The notes under the pieces are model-generated. The model saw only the letters and a program-made list of their open reading frames with translations. It searched no databases and was not told the DNA's origin. From Caldilineaceae bacterium (GTDB lineage Bacteria; Chloroflexota; Anaerolineae; Caldilineales; Caldilineaceae): 41,401 bases of DNA. A program made the position numbers and the translations under genes. Below are positions 9,446 to 16,634 of this stretch, one piece after another. Numbering within the stretch: position 1 is the stretch's first letter; each line of letters opens with the position of its first letter. The stretch covers positions 1-41,401 of the forward strand of contig WTGY01000013.1 of the NCBI GenBank assembly GCA_011523365.1, written 5' to 3'.

Positions 9446-10279
9446 TCAGAATTTCTTAGCGGTCGCGATTTCGGCGTGCTCAGGCAGGTAGGGCACGTCT
9501 TTTCGATCCCAGGCGGCGCGGCCTTCGACGGCATGGATGCCCATCAGCTGGCGGCGGTGCGGGGTATCGGCCCAGTCGACGATGTGCCGGGGCGGGGGCG
9601 TGCTGCCCCACTTTTTTACCCAGAAGGGCATGTAACCGTATATGAGAATGCGGCGGTCGCGCGGGCTGGTGTTGGCCAGACCTGAATGCCAGCAGAGAAC
9701 GTTCCAGATGATGGCAGAGCCGGCCTTGGCGACGATCTTTTTCAGACCCGGCATCTGCTCAAGGGTTTCGCCGACGTACTCGGTCCGGGAAGGGTGCGGG
9801 TCGCGCTTGTGGCTGCCGGGAACGAGGCTGAAGCAGCCCATGTCGGGCGCCTGGTCGTCGAGGAAGTAGAAGACTTTGGCCTTGAGCATGAACTGTGGGT
9901 GACGCCAGGCGGGCCAGTCGCGATGCCAGCCGGTATGGGCGTTTGTGCCGGCGTGATGGCAGTGGGCGACCATCTCCATCGTTTGCACATCGGGTCCTAC
10001 CACCTCTTTGAGGATAGGGAGCACGAGCGGATTTTCGGCGATGTCGAGGAAGAGGGAGTCGTACTGGTGAATGTCGCCCATGGTGTGCGCGTCGGGACCG
10101 TTGCCGTAGCCGCCCTTGTAGGTGCCGTTGCGGACCGAATCGGCCCAGGCCGGTTCGGTCTGACGTTGGATGTCTTCGTAGGCGGCGCGCACGCGGTCCA
10201 AACCGAATGGTTCGAGCGCGTTTTCGATGATCAGAAAACCTTGCTCGTCGATATGTTCGCGTTGTTCTGGTGTGAGCAC
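9446..10279 (-). CDS. Phytanoyl-CoA dioxygenase (PhyH) family protein
   Basis: This is an Fe(II)/2-oxoglutarate-dependent oxygenase of 277 residues. The start is a GTG at 10279 with AAGGAGGAAATA immediately upstream. The iron-binding facial triad is visible as H119 and D121 (TGWHRDWP) and the distal H198 (LCWHSG). The 2-oxoglutarate-binding arginine is R209 or R210 (SPRDRRILIYGY). The segment GCFSLVPGSHKRD (about 148-160) is typical of the PhyH/EctD family. Members hydroxylate lipids, amino acids, ectoine or secondary metabolites; the substrate cannot be read from sequence. It lies between the thioredoxin reductase fusion (77 bp) and the GH4 gene (130 bp) on one strand, which suggests co-transcription. 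Confidence 0.88.
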   Translation of the reverse strand: MLTPEQREHIDEQGFLIIENALEPFGLDRVRAAYEDIQRQTEPAWADSVRNGTYKGGYGNGPDAHTMGDIHQYDSLFLDIAENPLVLPILKEVVGPDVQTMEMVAHCHHAGTNAHTGWHRDWPAWRHPQFMLKAKVFYFLDDQAPDMGCFSLVPGSHKRDPHPSRTEYVGETLEQMPGLKKIVAKAGSAIIWNVLCWHSGLANTSPRDRRILIYGYMPFWVKKWGSTPPPRHIVDWADTPHRRQLMGIHAVEGRAAWDRKDVPYLPEHAEIATAKKF

Positions 10280-10356
10280 TATTTCCTCCTTACGAGCATG
10301 GCGCGTGGCTGCTGAAGAGAAGGCGGCCAGGGAGCTGAAACCGGCTGCCTGCCGGC

Positions 10357-11607
10357 TCAGACCGTGCGCAGGTAGTCGCGAATCAGCAGGGCCGCGGTTG
10401 CGCCTTCGCCGGCGGCGGAGGCGACCTGTTTCGTGCTATCGGCGCGCACGTCACCGGCGGCAAAGAGACCGGGGACGCTCGTTTCCAGTGCGGCAGGATC
10501 TCTGTCCAGGTAGAGCGGCAGGCGCTTGTCCGATTCGTGGGTAAGATTATGCCCGGTCTCGATGAAGCCCCACCTGTTAAGGTGCACTGCGGTCCCTTCG
10601 AGGAATCCGGTATTCGGCTCGAGGCCGATAAAGACGAAGGCGCCATCGACAGACATGTGAGACTCGGCCTCGGCCTGGTTATTCCAGAGCCGCAACTCGT
10701 TCAGCTGGGCCCTGGCGCCGAGGAATTCCTGGACTTCGGTATTCCATCGTACTTCGATCTTGGCGTTTCCTGACACAGACTCCTGGATGACCTGACTGGC
10801 GTGCAGTACAGGGCCTCGCACCAAGAGAGTAACCCGTTCGGCGAATTTGGTCAGCAGCAGACTTTCTTCGGCAGCGCTGTTGCCACCGCCGATTACGGCC
10901 ACCTCTTTGCCTTTGTAGAAGGGGCCGTCGCAGGTGGCGCAGAAGTGGACTCCGGCGCCGAGATAGTCGTTTTCTCCGGGCACGTTGAGGCGGCGGTAGC
11001 GGCTGCCGGTGGCGATCAGTACGGCCTGTGCGCTGTACTCGTCGCCGGCGACTGTTTCGATGCGGTGATAATTGTCCTGGCGCTGAATTGTGGCGACATC
11101 CTGGGCCTGTAGCAGCTCGACGCCGAAGCGTTCGGCCTGGGCCCGCAGCCGCTGAGCGAATTCAAAGCCATCAACACCGTCGGGGAAACCGGGCAGGTTG
11201 TCGAGTTTTTCGGTGGCTGCGGCCTGGCCGCCAAAGGCAGCGCGCTCAATGATGAGGATGTCTATGCCTTCACGGGCCAGGTAGAGGGCGGCGGTCAGGC
11301 CGGCGGGGCCGCCGCCGATGACGATCACCGGGTAGTGCTGGCGGCTGGCGGTCGTTCTCAGGCCCAGTCTTGCGGCCAGTTGGGCGTTGCTTGGCTCGAC
11401 GAGCCGGGAACCGTCGGCGAAGAGGATGGTGGGTATGATGCGTTTGCCATCGTTCATTTCGATGACGCGCTGTTCGGCGTCGGCGTCCTCTTCGATGTTT
11501 ACCCACTGATATGGGATGCGATGTTCGCCGAGGAACTGTTTGCTGCGGCGGCAGTCGGGACACCAAAAGGCGCCGTAGACGACGATGTCGGGAAGAGATT
11601 CGGACAT
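10357..11607 (-). CDS. Glutaredoxin-like / thioredoxin reductase fusion protein
   Basis: The protein (416 aa) fuses a small thiol-redox domain to a complete low-molecular-weight thioredoxin reductase. Residues 1-85 form a glutaredoxin fold with active site C16-P-D-C19 and the cis-proline segment RIIPTILFADGS. Residues ~92-416 form the flavoprotein: FAD-binding GGGPAG (98-103), redox-active C223-A-T-C226, the NAD(P)H-binding GGGNSA (240-245) and the C-terminal FAD motif GLFAAGDVRAD (380-390) ending KQVASAAGEGATAA. The attached domain is likely to be the direct electron acceptor of the reductase. Separate trxA is not seen in the window. The start codon has only a weak AAAGG upstream. It is the most upstream gene of the sub-block left of the toxin-antitoxin locus. 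Confidence 0.92.
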   Translation of the reverse strand: MSESLPDIVVYGAFWCPDCRRSKQFLGEHRIPYQWVNIEEDADAEQRVIEMNDGKRIIPTILFADGSRLVEPSNAQLAARLGLRTTASRQHYPVIVIGGGPAGLTAALYLAREGIDILIIERAAFGGQAAATEKLDNLPGFPDGVDGFEFAQRLRAQAERFGVELLQAQDVATIQRQDNYHRIETVAGDEYSAQAVLIATGSRYRRLNVPGENDYLGAGVHFCATCDGPFYKGKEVAVIGGGNSAAEESLLLTKFAERVTLLVRGPVLHASQVIQESVSGNAKIEVRWNTEVQEFLGARAQLNELRLWNNQAEAESHMSVDGAFVFIGLEPNTGFLEGTAVHLNRWGFIETGHNLTHESDKRLPLYLDRDPAALETSVPGLFAAGDVRADSTKQVASAAGEGATAALLIRDYLRTV

Positions 11608-11922
11608 GGAAGTTGCCTTTAATGCTGGGAGCGATTTAGCGTTCCCATGAAACGAGACCCGTCAGCCAGCCGCTGCGAAGGCCGACGGCGCGGCACGGCA
11701 CATTGCAGTTGGCATTGTATCAGCAGGCGGGAACTTGGGTCAATTGAATGGCTGATTGTCGCTGATTCAAGCAGTTCGGAGACCTTGCGGCAGACTCAAT
11801 GGTTAGGATTGTGTTTTTCCGATAACGTTCTGCTACCGCTTTCATTCAGAAGGCCAAAGTAAAGCAAAATGCTTTGCAATAGTAAAGCTGCATGCTATAG
11901 TGGGGCTCGCAGAAGGAACACA
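11608..11922. other. Divergent intergenic region between the reductase fusion and relE
   Basis: This 315-bp spacer separates the minus-strand reductase gene from the plus-strand toxin gene. The right end holds the toxin-antitoxin promoter and repeated operator-like sites described separately. The rest (11608-11857) shows no recognisable gene or strong hairpin. Confidence 0.5.
11858..11901 (+). promoter_or_regulatory. Toxin-antitoxin promoter with repeated operator-like sites
   Basis: TTGCAA (11874-11879) and TATAGT (11896-11901) are spaced 16 bp and lie 21 bp before the relE start, a good sigma-70-type promoter. Two 15-bp direct repeats beginning AGTAAAGC and ending ATGC (11858-11872 and 11881-11895; 13 of 15 bases equal) start 23 bp apart and overlap the promoter, one just upstream and into the -35 and one in the spacer. 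A small inverted repeat GCAAA/TTTGC adds dyad symmetry. Such sites fit autorepression by the downstream helix-turn-helix antitoxin. Confidence 0.6.
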
Positions 11923-12183
11923 ATGTACAGACTGACAGTAAAGAAACAGGCCATCAAAGCACTTCTTAAAATGCCTAAACAGAATGCTCAGCGTATTCGT
12001 CGGGCGTTGGACAGATTGGCGGAGGATCCAGACCGGCACGATGTTGATGTTGCTCCTCTGGAGGGGCGACCTGGATTTTGTCTGCGAGTCGGCGGCTATA
12101 GGGTCATCTTCGAGAGAGACGATAAAGCGCGCACGATTGATGTATTGCGCGTCGCTCCACGTGGTCAAGCTTACAGGCAGTAG
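11923..12183 (+). CDS. RelE/ParE-family toxin
   Basis: The ATG at 11923 follows AGAAGGAACACA and gives an 86-residue basic protein; earlier in-frame codons add residues unlike the family. It matches the RelE/ParE fold throughout: YRLTVKKQAIKALLKMPKQNAQRIRRALDRLAEDP, then PLEGRPGFCLRVGGYRVIFERDDKARTIDVLRVAPRGQAY. RelE-type members cleave mRNA at the ribosome; ParE-type members poison gyrase. The central R-V-G-x-Y-R-V-I-F and the C-terminal basic and tyrosine residues favour RelE-like RNase activity, but this is inference. The antitoxin gene starts 13 bp after the stop, a toxin-first order as in higBA. Confidence 0.88.
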   Translation: MYRLTVKKQAIKALLKMPKQNAQRIRRALDRLAEDPDRHDVDVAPLEGRPGFCLRVGGYRVIFERDDKARTIDVLRVAPRGQAYRQ

Positions 12184-12196
12184 GAGGATAGTTCTC

Positions 12197-12571
12197 ATGA
12201 ACAACCTGCAGATCATTCGCGATGATGCCGGACAGCCGATGTTCGCCGTGATCCCCTGGCGCGAGTATGTACGCTTGTCGAAGGACGGAGCCACGGAGGC
12301 AGCTCTGCGTGACGAGGAGATCTATGACCTTGCAAAAGACGAAGGGGGCGAATCCTTTCACATTGAGGTTGTTGACCGACTTCTGTCGGGGGCGAGTCCA
12401 GTAAAGGTTTACCGCGAGTACCGCGGCATCAGCCAGAAAACACTGGCGGCGGCAATCGACATCAGCCCGGTATACCTCTCCCAGATCGAGACGGGGAGGC
12501 GGGTGGGCTCTGCCAAAACACTGGCTTCGATCGCCCAGGCGCTTGACGTCAGCCTGGATGACCTTGTGTAA
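12197..12571 (+). CDS. Antitoxin with Phd-like N-terminus and XRE-type helix-turn-helix
   Basis: The ATG at 12197 follows TAGGAGGATAGTTCTC, an excellent ribosome binding site; the frame stays open upstream inside the toxin gene but has no supported start there. The 124-residue product has an N-terminal segment (MNNLQIIRDDAGQPMFAVIPWREYVRL) that resembles the Phd/YefM dimer fold. After an acidic linker (about 35-60), an XRE/Cro helix-turn-helix spans ~66-124 (KVYREYRGISQKTLAAAIDISPVYLSQIETGRRVGSAKTLASIAQAL). It should neutralise the adjacent RelE-like toxin and repress the shared promoter at 11858-11901. Combining a Phd-like neutralising segment with a C-terminal XRE domain is less common than either alone. 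Confidence 0.85.
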   Translation: MNNLQIIRDDAGQPMFAVIPWREYVRLSKDGATEAALRDEEIYDLAKDEGGESFHIEVVDRLLSGASPVKVYREYRGISQKTLAAAIDISPVYLSQIETGRRVGSAKTLASIAQALDVSLDDLV

Positions 12572-12624
12572 ACTGTGGGAGTTTCGAGGCAGGCGAAACG
12601 AGAGGCAACAGTCGTGCAGTTGGG

Positions 12625-13545
12625 TCAGTCGAACTGGAGCTCTGCCAGTGCGATGCCGCTTTCTCCGGCGATTGAGTAGAGCAGATAGGTCCTGCCGGCT
12701 TCCTGGAAGATGCCGGGATCGCGGAGCTGGCGGGCAGGTTCGTGGATTGCGCCGCGCTGCGATGGTTCGAGGGGCAGGTTGACACCCTCGTAATCGGTTT
12801 CCGGCTCCAGGATGGAGAATGGGGCGGAGGCTTTCCACTCTTTCCAGTGCGGGCACAGGTCGACGGTTGCGCAGAGGATGTGCTCGGGGCAATCGCCGGC
12901 GCGGGAGTAGAAGACGTAGAGAATGTCGTCGCGCAGGAGGAGGGCGGCGTGGCGCTGGTCGCGCTCGAAGAGGACTGGGCCCGGATCGAAATTGGTGCGT
13001 CCGTCGCGGCTGCGGAAGAGAATGCCGGGCATCGCGAGCGCGTAGTACCAGCCTGCGGTGGTGTCGGGATAGCGGAAGACCCGGAAGTAGCTGGGGCCGA
13101 GGATTTCAGTTTCGGAAGTAAAGTCGAGTCCGTCCTCAGAGACTGCGAGCAGTGAACGCTGGCCTTCGAGAAAGGGATATTCTTGCTTAAGCGGGTCGGC
13201 TTCGAGCTCTTCGCGCCTCACCGATGGACCGTGATAGTACATCAGAATACGGCGGTTGTCGTTGTCGATATGCAGATCGGGGCTGGCGATGTGGTTGTGG
13301 CAGGGGGTCTGCTCCAGCCGCAGTGTACCCGGCGGGTGGATTGTCCACGGCCCAGACAGCGTGTCGGCATAGGCCATGCGGATAAATGCGCCCTGATGGT
13401 GGGCGAAGTAGAGGTAGTATTTGCCCAGTGGATTCGGCAGCCAGTCGGGCACGCGCATGAGCGACGGGCCGTTGATATTGGCGCCGATGGATTCGTCCAG
13501 CGCGGGTGTGATGATCGGATTGGCAGAAAAACGCTTGACTTGCAT
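12625..13545 (-). CDS. GH43/GH117-like five-bladed beta-propeller protein
   Basis: I place the start at the ATG at 13545 (306 residues), because the family similarity begins at VKRFSANPIITPALDES; an in-frame TTG at 13614 would add 23 unrelated residues from a hairpin region. The sequence has propeller hallmarks: NINGPSLMRVPDWL, KYYLYFAHHQGAFIRMAYADTLSGPWTIH, HIASPDLHID, RILMYYHG, DILYVFYSRAG and the closing strand RDPGIFQEAGRTYLLYSIAGESGIALAEL. Repeated aromatic strands followed by a GPW-type turn are seen in GH43, GH117 and GH130-like enzymes acting on arabinosyl, galactosyl or related linkages. No signal peptide is seen. The gene lies 120 bp downstream of the YetA-like gene on the same strand and converges on the antitoxin gene. 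Catalytic acids cannot be assigned with certainty. Confidence 0.72.
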   Translation of the reverse strand: MQVKRFSANPIITPALDESIGANINGPSLMRVPDWLPNPLGKYYLYFAHHQGAFIRMAYADTLSGPWTIHPPGTLRLEQTPCHNHIASPDLHIDNDNRRILMYYHGPSVRREELEADPLKQEYPFLEGQRSLLAVSEDGLDFTSETEILGPSYFRVFRYPDTTAGWYYALAMPGILFRSRDGRTNFDPGPVLFERDQRHAALLLRDDILYVFYSRAGDCPEHILCATVDLCPHWKEWKASAPFSILEPETDYEGVNLPLEPSQRGAIHEPARQLRDPGIFQEAGRTYLLYSIAGESGIALAELQFD

Positions 13546-13568
13546 GGGGCATTTCCCGGTGGGCGAAT

Positions 13569-13614
13569 TTGCCCGTTGCCGAATCCAGTTGAATGGATGT
13601 CGGGCAACGGGCAA
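13569..13614 (-). other. Perfect 12-bp hairpin between two glycan genes
   Basis: TTGCCCGTTGCC (13569-13580) pairs exactly with GGCAACGGGCAA (13603-13614) around a 22-nt loop. It sits 24 bp before the chosen start of the propeller gene and 52 bp after the stop of the YetA-like gene. There is no T-tract on either strand, so it may stabilise or process a shared mRNA instead of terminating it. Confidence 0.5.
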
Positions 13615-13665
13615 CTTGTACCGCCAGCTTTGGGTATATCGAAGAGACAGACCTCCCGGCGACGA

Positions 13666-15912
13666 TCAGGCAGCGCCGGGAAATGGGTACTCGTACCAGT
13701 CCAGCAGGCCCAAGGGCGCGGCGGCGCCGGCGTAGAGGATCAGCGAAGTGTATTTGTCGGCGAAGATGCGGCCGCCGCCTACGCCGTCGATGACGGCACC
13801 GGAGGGATCGGCGAATTTGGGGCCGCCCTCCTTGCCTTCCAGGTTTGCTGTCAGTGCAGCGAAGGTGTTGGCGGCGATCTTCAGATAGCGCTCGTCGTTG
13901 GTGATGCGCCAGGCATAGGTCAGTGCTTCGAAAGCGTGGGGCGTGGGCGCGGTGCGCTGGAGGGAGGGGAGTTCTTTGTAGTAGAAGACCCCGTCCGGGC
14001 CGAGACAGTGTTCGATGAGATCGTCCATCACCGATACAATTAGTCGCTTCACTCTCTCATCGTCTTCGATCAGAAGATAGCGGGCAAACGAGCATACGGT
14101 AAGGGAGATCATAAAGGGTACGCGCGGCATGGTGTGGCTGGTATAGGGCGCCAGGAGCGCGCCGAATTCGTCATGCCAGTCGAGGAACATCTCGATCAGC
14201 TGATTGGCCTCGTCGCGCCAGCGCTGTTCGCCGGTGCCGAGCCAGAGGCCGACGTAGGCGCGCAGGGCCCAACCGCCTTCACGGACGGAAGCTTCGCCCA
14301 GTTGCTGCATTGAGGGCAACTGCATGTGACGCAGGATGTTTTCGCCAATTGAGTTCGCCACTTCCAGACCTTCGCGACGACCGGTCAGGAAGTAGTAGTC
14401 GAGGAATCCTTCGGTCCACTCGTGGGACGGGGTACAGCGCCCGGTGGCGTGGTAGCGGGTATGGATGCGCAGGCCGCCATCGATCAGCGGATCGGGGTGA
14501 TGGTGACAGAAGTCCACGTCGAGCCAGTGACGGGCGCTGACGAGGGCGGAGTCGAGGGCGCGGCGCTGGCCGGTGAGGGCGTAGTAGAGGGTGCAGGCGT
14601 GGGGGCGGTCGTACTCGTTGTTGACCCAGACGTTTTCGCCGCCACCGCGGCCCTGGTTGGTGTAGCCGGAATCGGGCGCGTCGCCGAAGTGCATCATGCC
14701 AAGGGCTTTGGGGCGTCCATCGTGCAGGTTATTGAGATCGGTGAAGAGGCGGCGGGGGAGATTTTCTGGGAAGTAGGTCTCGATCCAGGGGTTGTTGGCG
14801 CGGTACCATTCCACCGGCAGCGAGGGTCGATCCGGGAGTTGGAACTGCAGGCTACGCTGGCTGAGGTCATCGAGGGGCGTGTCGGGCCCGTGGAAGTGGA
14901 GCTGGATGCGGTGGGTCTTGGCCATGCCCTGGAGAATGGGTGCAGGCGGTTCTCCGGCGGGGTAGAGCCAGCAGGCGATGCCCTGCGTGTGGCCGTGCAG
15001 TCTTTTGGGGAAGTTCTGGTGGGCCTGGTGGATGGAGAGGCAGAGCCCGCCTTGCTGGTCGCGCCAGTCGGTCCAGAAATCGCCGTAGTAGGAGTCGATG
15101 AAGTGCTCGTTGGACTGGTAGAGCATTGTTTCGGTGTCCAAGGTCTGTGAGACATCGCTTTCGCTCTCGGTGATGGAGGTCCGATACCAGCCTTCGCCGA
15201 GGGCGAGTTGGGGCGGATTCCCGTTGGGGGAGGCGGCAAAGTCCAGGCGCAGGCTTTGGAGTGTCACGTCAGGTAAGTCCAGGGTGTGCAGGAACTGGTG
15301 CTCGATTTCGATGTAGGGCTTGCCGGCGTAGGCGGTGATGCGGCCGCGCAGGGCCAGGAATTCAGAACCGTCAGGTTGCAGGTGGCGGCCGCGCACGAGG
15401 ATGACGGCACGGAGCGGGCCAGCCTCATCGATCTCCAGTTCGACGGCGCCGCTGCCGCTACTTGCGGCGGCTGCATCGGTCTCCATCGTGAAGCCGGCGA
15501 AAGGTGCAGGCCACGCGGGACCGCCGGCGAGAGCGACGTCCTGGACGGGGAGGAAGCCCTCGCGGGGCACGCGAAAACTAAGAGGGCCGGTGTCGACCTG
15601 CAGGCCGCCGGCGTCCTCGGTCACCTGCACTTGCTGCTGCGGCGGCGGCGCGGGGTCGGAGGCAATGCGAAAAGTGATGGTTTTGGAGAGGTTGCCGGGG
15701 AGGTCGGGTTGGAGGTGGACCAGCAGCCACTTGACGCTGCCGTCGGACCAGTGTGCCAGGGCACGCTGTTGGGACGGGAGCACTTCGCCGCCGTCTTCGA
15801 TGACAAGATGGGCGGCACCGGGCAGTTTTCCCTGGGCGAAGGGTATGCTGAAGGAGACCGGCTCAGCGGCGCGGTCATACTGGGAGAGCTTCTCGAAGTA
15901 GAGTGTGCTCAC
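13666..15912 (-). CDS. YetA / PcRGLX-like (exo-rhamnogalacturonan lyase family) protein
   Basis: The GTG at 15912 is chosen because AAGGAGAAG lies 7 nt upstream and the N-terminus then reads STLYFEKLSQYDRAAEPVSFSIPFAQGKL, a family-typical beginning. The 748-residue protein starts with a beta-sandwich/RIFT-barrel part (to ~residue 330) containing PVSFSIPFAQG and HWSDGSVKWLLVHLQ. It continues as an alpha/alpha toroid (about 370-748) with WTEGFLDYYFLTGRREGLEVAN, LRAYVGLWLGTGEQRWRDEANQLIEMFLDWHDEFG and LTYAWRITNDERYLKIAANTF. The PcRGLX/YetA family includes fungal exo-rhamnogalacturonan lyases; most bacterial members are uncharacterised. No signal peptide is evident. With the propeller and CHGx GH4 genes it suggests handling of acidic, pectin-like oligosaccharides. 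Confidence 0.78.
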   Translation of the reverse strand: MSTLYFEKLSQYDRAAEPVSFSIPFAQGKLPGAAHLVIEDGGEVLPSQQRALAHWSDGSVKWLLVHLQPDLPGNLSKTITFRIASDPAPPPQQQVQVTEDAGGLQVDTGPLSFRVPREGFLPVQDVALAGGPAWPAPFAGFTMETDAAAASSGSGAVELEIDEAGPLRAVILVRGRHLQPDGSEFLALRGRITAYAGKPYIEIEHQFLHTLDLPDVTLQSLRLDFAASPNGNPPQLALGEGWYRTSITESESDVSQTLDTETMLYQSNEHFIDSYYGDFWTDWRDQQGGLCLSIHQAHQNFPKRLHGHTQGIACWLYPAGEPPAPILQGMAKTHRIQLHFHGPDTPLDDLSQRSLQFQLPDRPSLPVEWYRANNPWIETYFPENLPRRLFTDLNNLHDGRPKALGMMHFGDAPDSGYTNQGRGGGENVWVNNEYDRPHACTLYYALTGQRRALDSALVSARHWLDVDFCHHHPDPLIDGGLRIHTRYHATGRCTPSHEWTEGFLDYYFLTGRREGLEVANSIGENILRHMQLPSMQQLGEASVREGGWALRAYVGLWLGTGEQRWRDEANQLIEMFLDWHDEFGALLAPYTSHTMPRVPFMISLTVCSFARYLLIEDDERVKRLIVSVMDDLIEHCLGPDGVFYYKELPSLQRTAPTPHAFEALTYAWRITNDERYLKIAANTFAALTANLEGKEGGPKFADPSGAVIDGVGGGRIFADKYTSLILYAGAAAPLGLLDWYEYPFPGAA

Positions 15913-16205
15913 TTTGGTTCTTCTCCTTGGCGCTGTTTGGAAAGCAAGCTTCCGGGCAATGTGCAGGGGGGGTGCGCAGGCCTGGACAGCCGTGCTGACG
16001 GACTGTGGACGGAGGTGTCTGACAATTACAACGTCATTGGCGGAAATCGTCAAATGATGTCGATTCAGGGGTGTATCCCAGGATTGGGTAGGGATCAGTC
16101 TGGCGTCGAATCACTGCCAGCGGTGGCAGGAATCTCTTCCGGCATTTGGAGAGACATTGGACAGGAGCCAAGCCTGGCCGTACGGTGGTGCCCATCAGTT
16201 GGGGG

Positions 16206-16400
16206 CACTAGGCAGGCGCAAGGCGGGCATCTATGGGGAGCTGATGGGACTGGCGGGACGTGGTCTGGCTAGACACGTTCGATTAGGCACCCGTCACCAA
16301 TATCGACACCCGGTCGATGAGGCATGGCATGGTTTAGGGGGGGCGTTGCGGGGGCGGAGCCCCCGCACAAGGGAGGGCCGAATAGGCCCGACCGCCCAAA
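16206..16400 (+). repeat. Dispersed intergenic repeat, copy 1
   Basis: About 195 bp align with 22383-22575. The last 62 bp (16339-16400) are identical in both copies; the first ~130 bp have diverged but align well (for example GGCAGGC-CAAGG at the left end and ACGTTCGA / TCGTTCGA further in). The core carries a perfect 8-bp hairpin (GCGGGGGC, loop GGA, GCCCCCGC) and a second one (GGGCC, loop GAATA, GGCCC). No coding capacity. It looks like a MITE- or REP-like element. Confidence 0.85.
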
Positions 16401-16403
16401 CTG

Positions 16404-16434
16404 CAGTGGTCAGTGGTTAGTGATCAGTGGTCAG
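16404..16434 (+). repeat. Heptamer tandem repeat, site A
   Basis: Four and a half units of a 7-bp repeat: CAGTGGT, CAGTGGT, TAGTGAT, CAGTGGT, CAG, consensus YAGTGRT. It begins 4 bp after the end of dispersed repeat copy 1. Confidence 0.75.
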
Positions 16435-16547
16435 ATAGGAGGCTACCTCAGACTCAGAGCTGGGGGCGAGATGGGTACGGCTCCGCCGCTAGCTGAGGTG
16501 TTGACAAGCTCGTCCCCATTTTGGGATGCGCCTGTGTGGGAAAACCA

Positions 16548-16577
16548 TTGGATTCGGTCGGGGACTCGTGATAGAAT
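16548..16577 (+). promoter_or_regulatory. Candidate promoter of the Uma2 gene
   Basis: TTGGAT (16548-16553) and TAGAAT (16572-16577) with an 18-bp spacer lie 57 bp before the start codon. Pattern match only. Confidence 0.4.
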
Positions 16578-16634
16578 CCCTTTCAGAACAGTTGTACCGC
16601 TCGGGAGAGGATTTGCATAGGCGGAGGAGAGAGC

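Larger units (their letters stand above)
15913..16634. other. Repeat-rich intergenic region upstream of the Uma2 gene
   Basis: This 722-bp gap separates divergent genes. It contains the first copy of the ~195-bp dispersed repeat (16206-16400), a degenerate heptamer tandem repeat right behind it (16404-16434), and a candidate promoter for the Uma2 gene. The part from 15913 to 16205 holds the unrecognised promoter of the YetA-like gene; no credible gene was seen. Confidence 0.6.

Noticed and set aside
12581..12599. GTTTCG/CGAAAC hairpin between the antitoxin and the propeller gene
   Set aside because: Only 6 bp, no T-tract on either strand; too weak to call a terminator.
16501..16529. Perfect TTGACA upstream of the Uma2 gene
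   Set aside because: No acceptable -10 hexamer at 15-19 bp; the pair at 16548/16572 is preferred.
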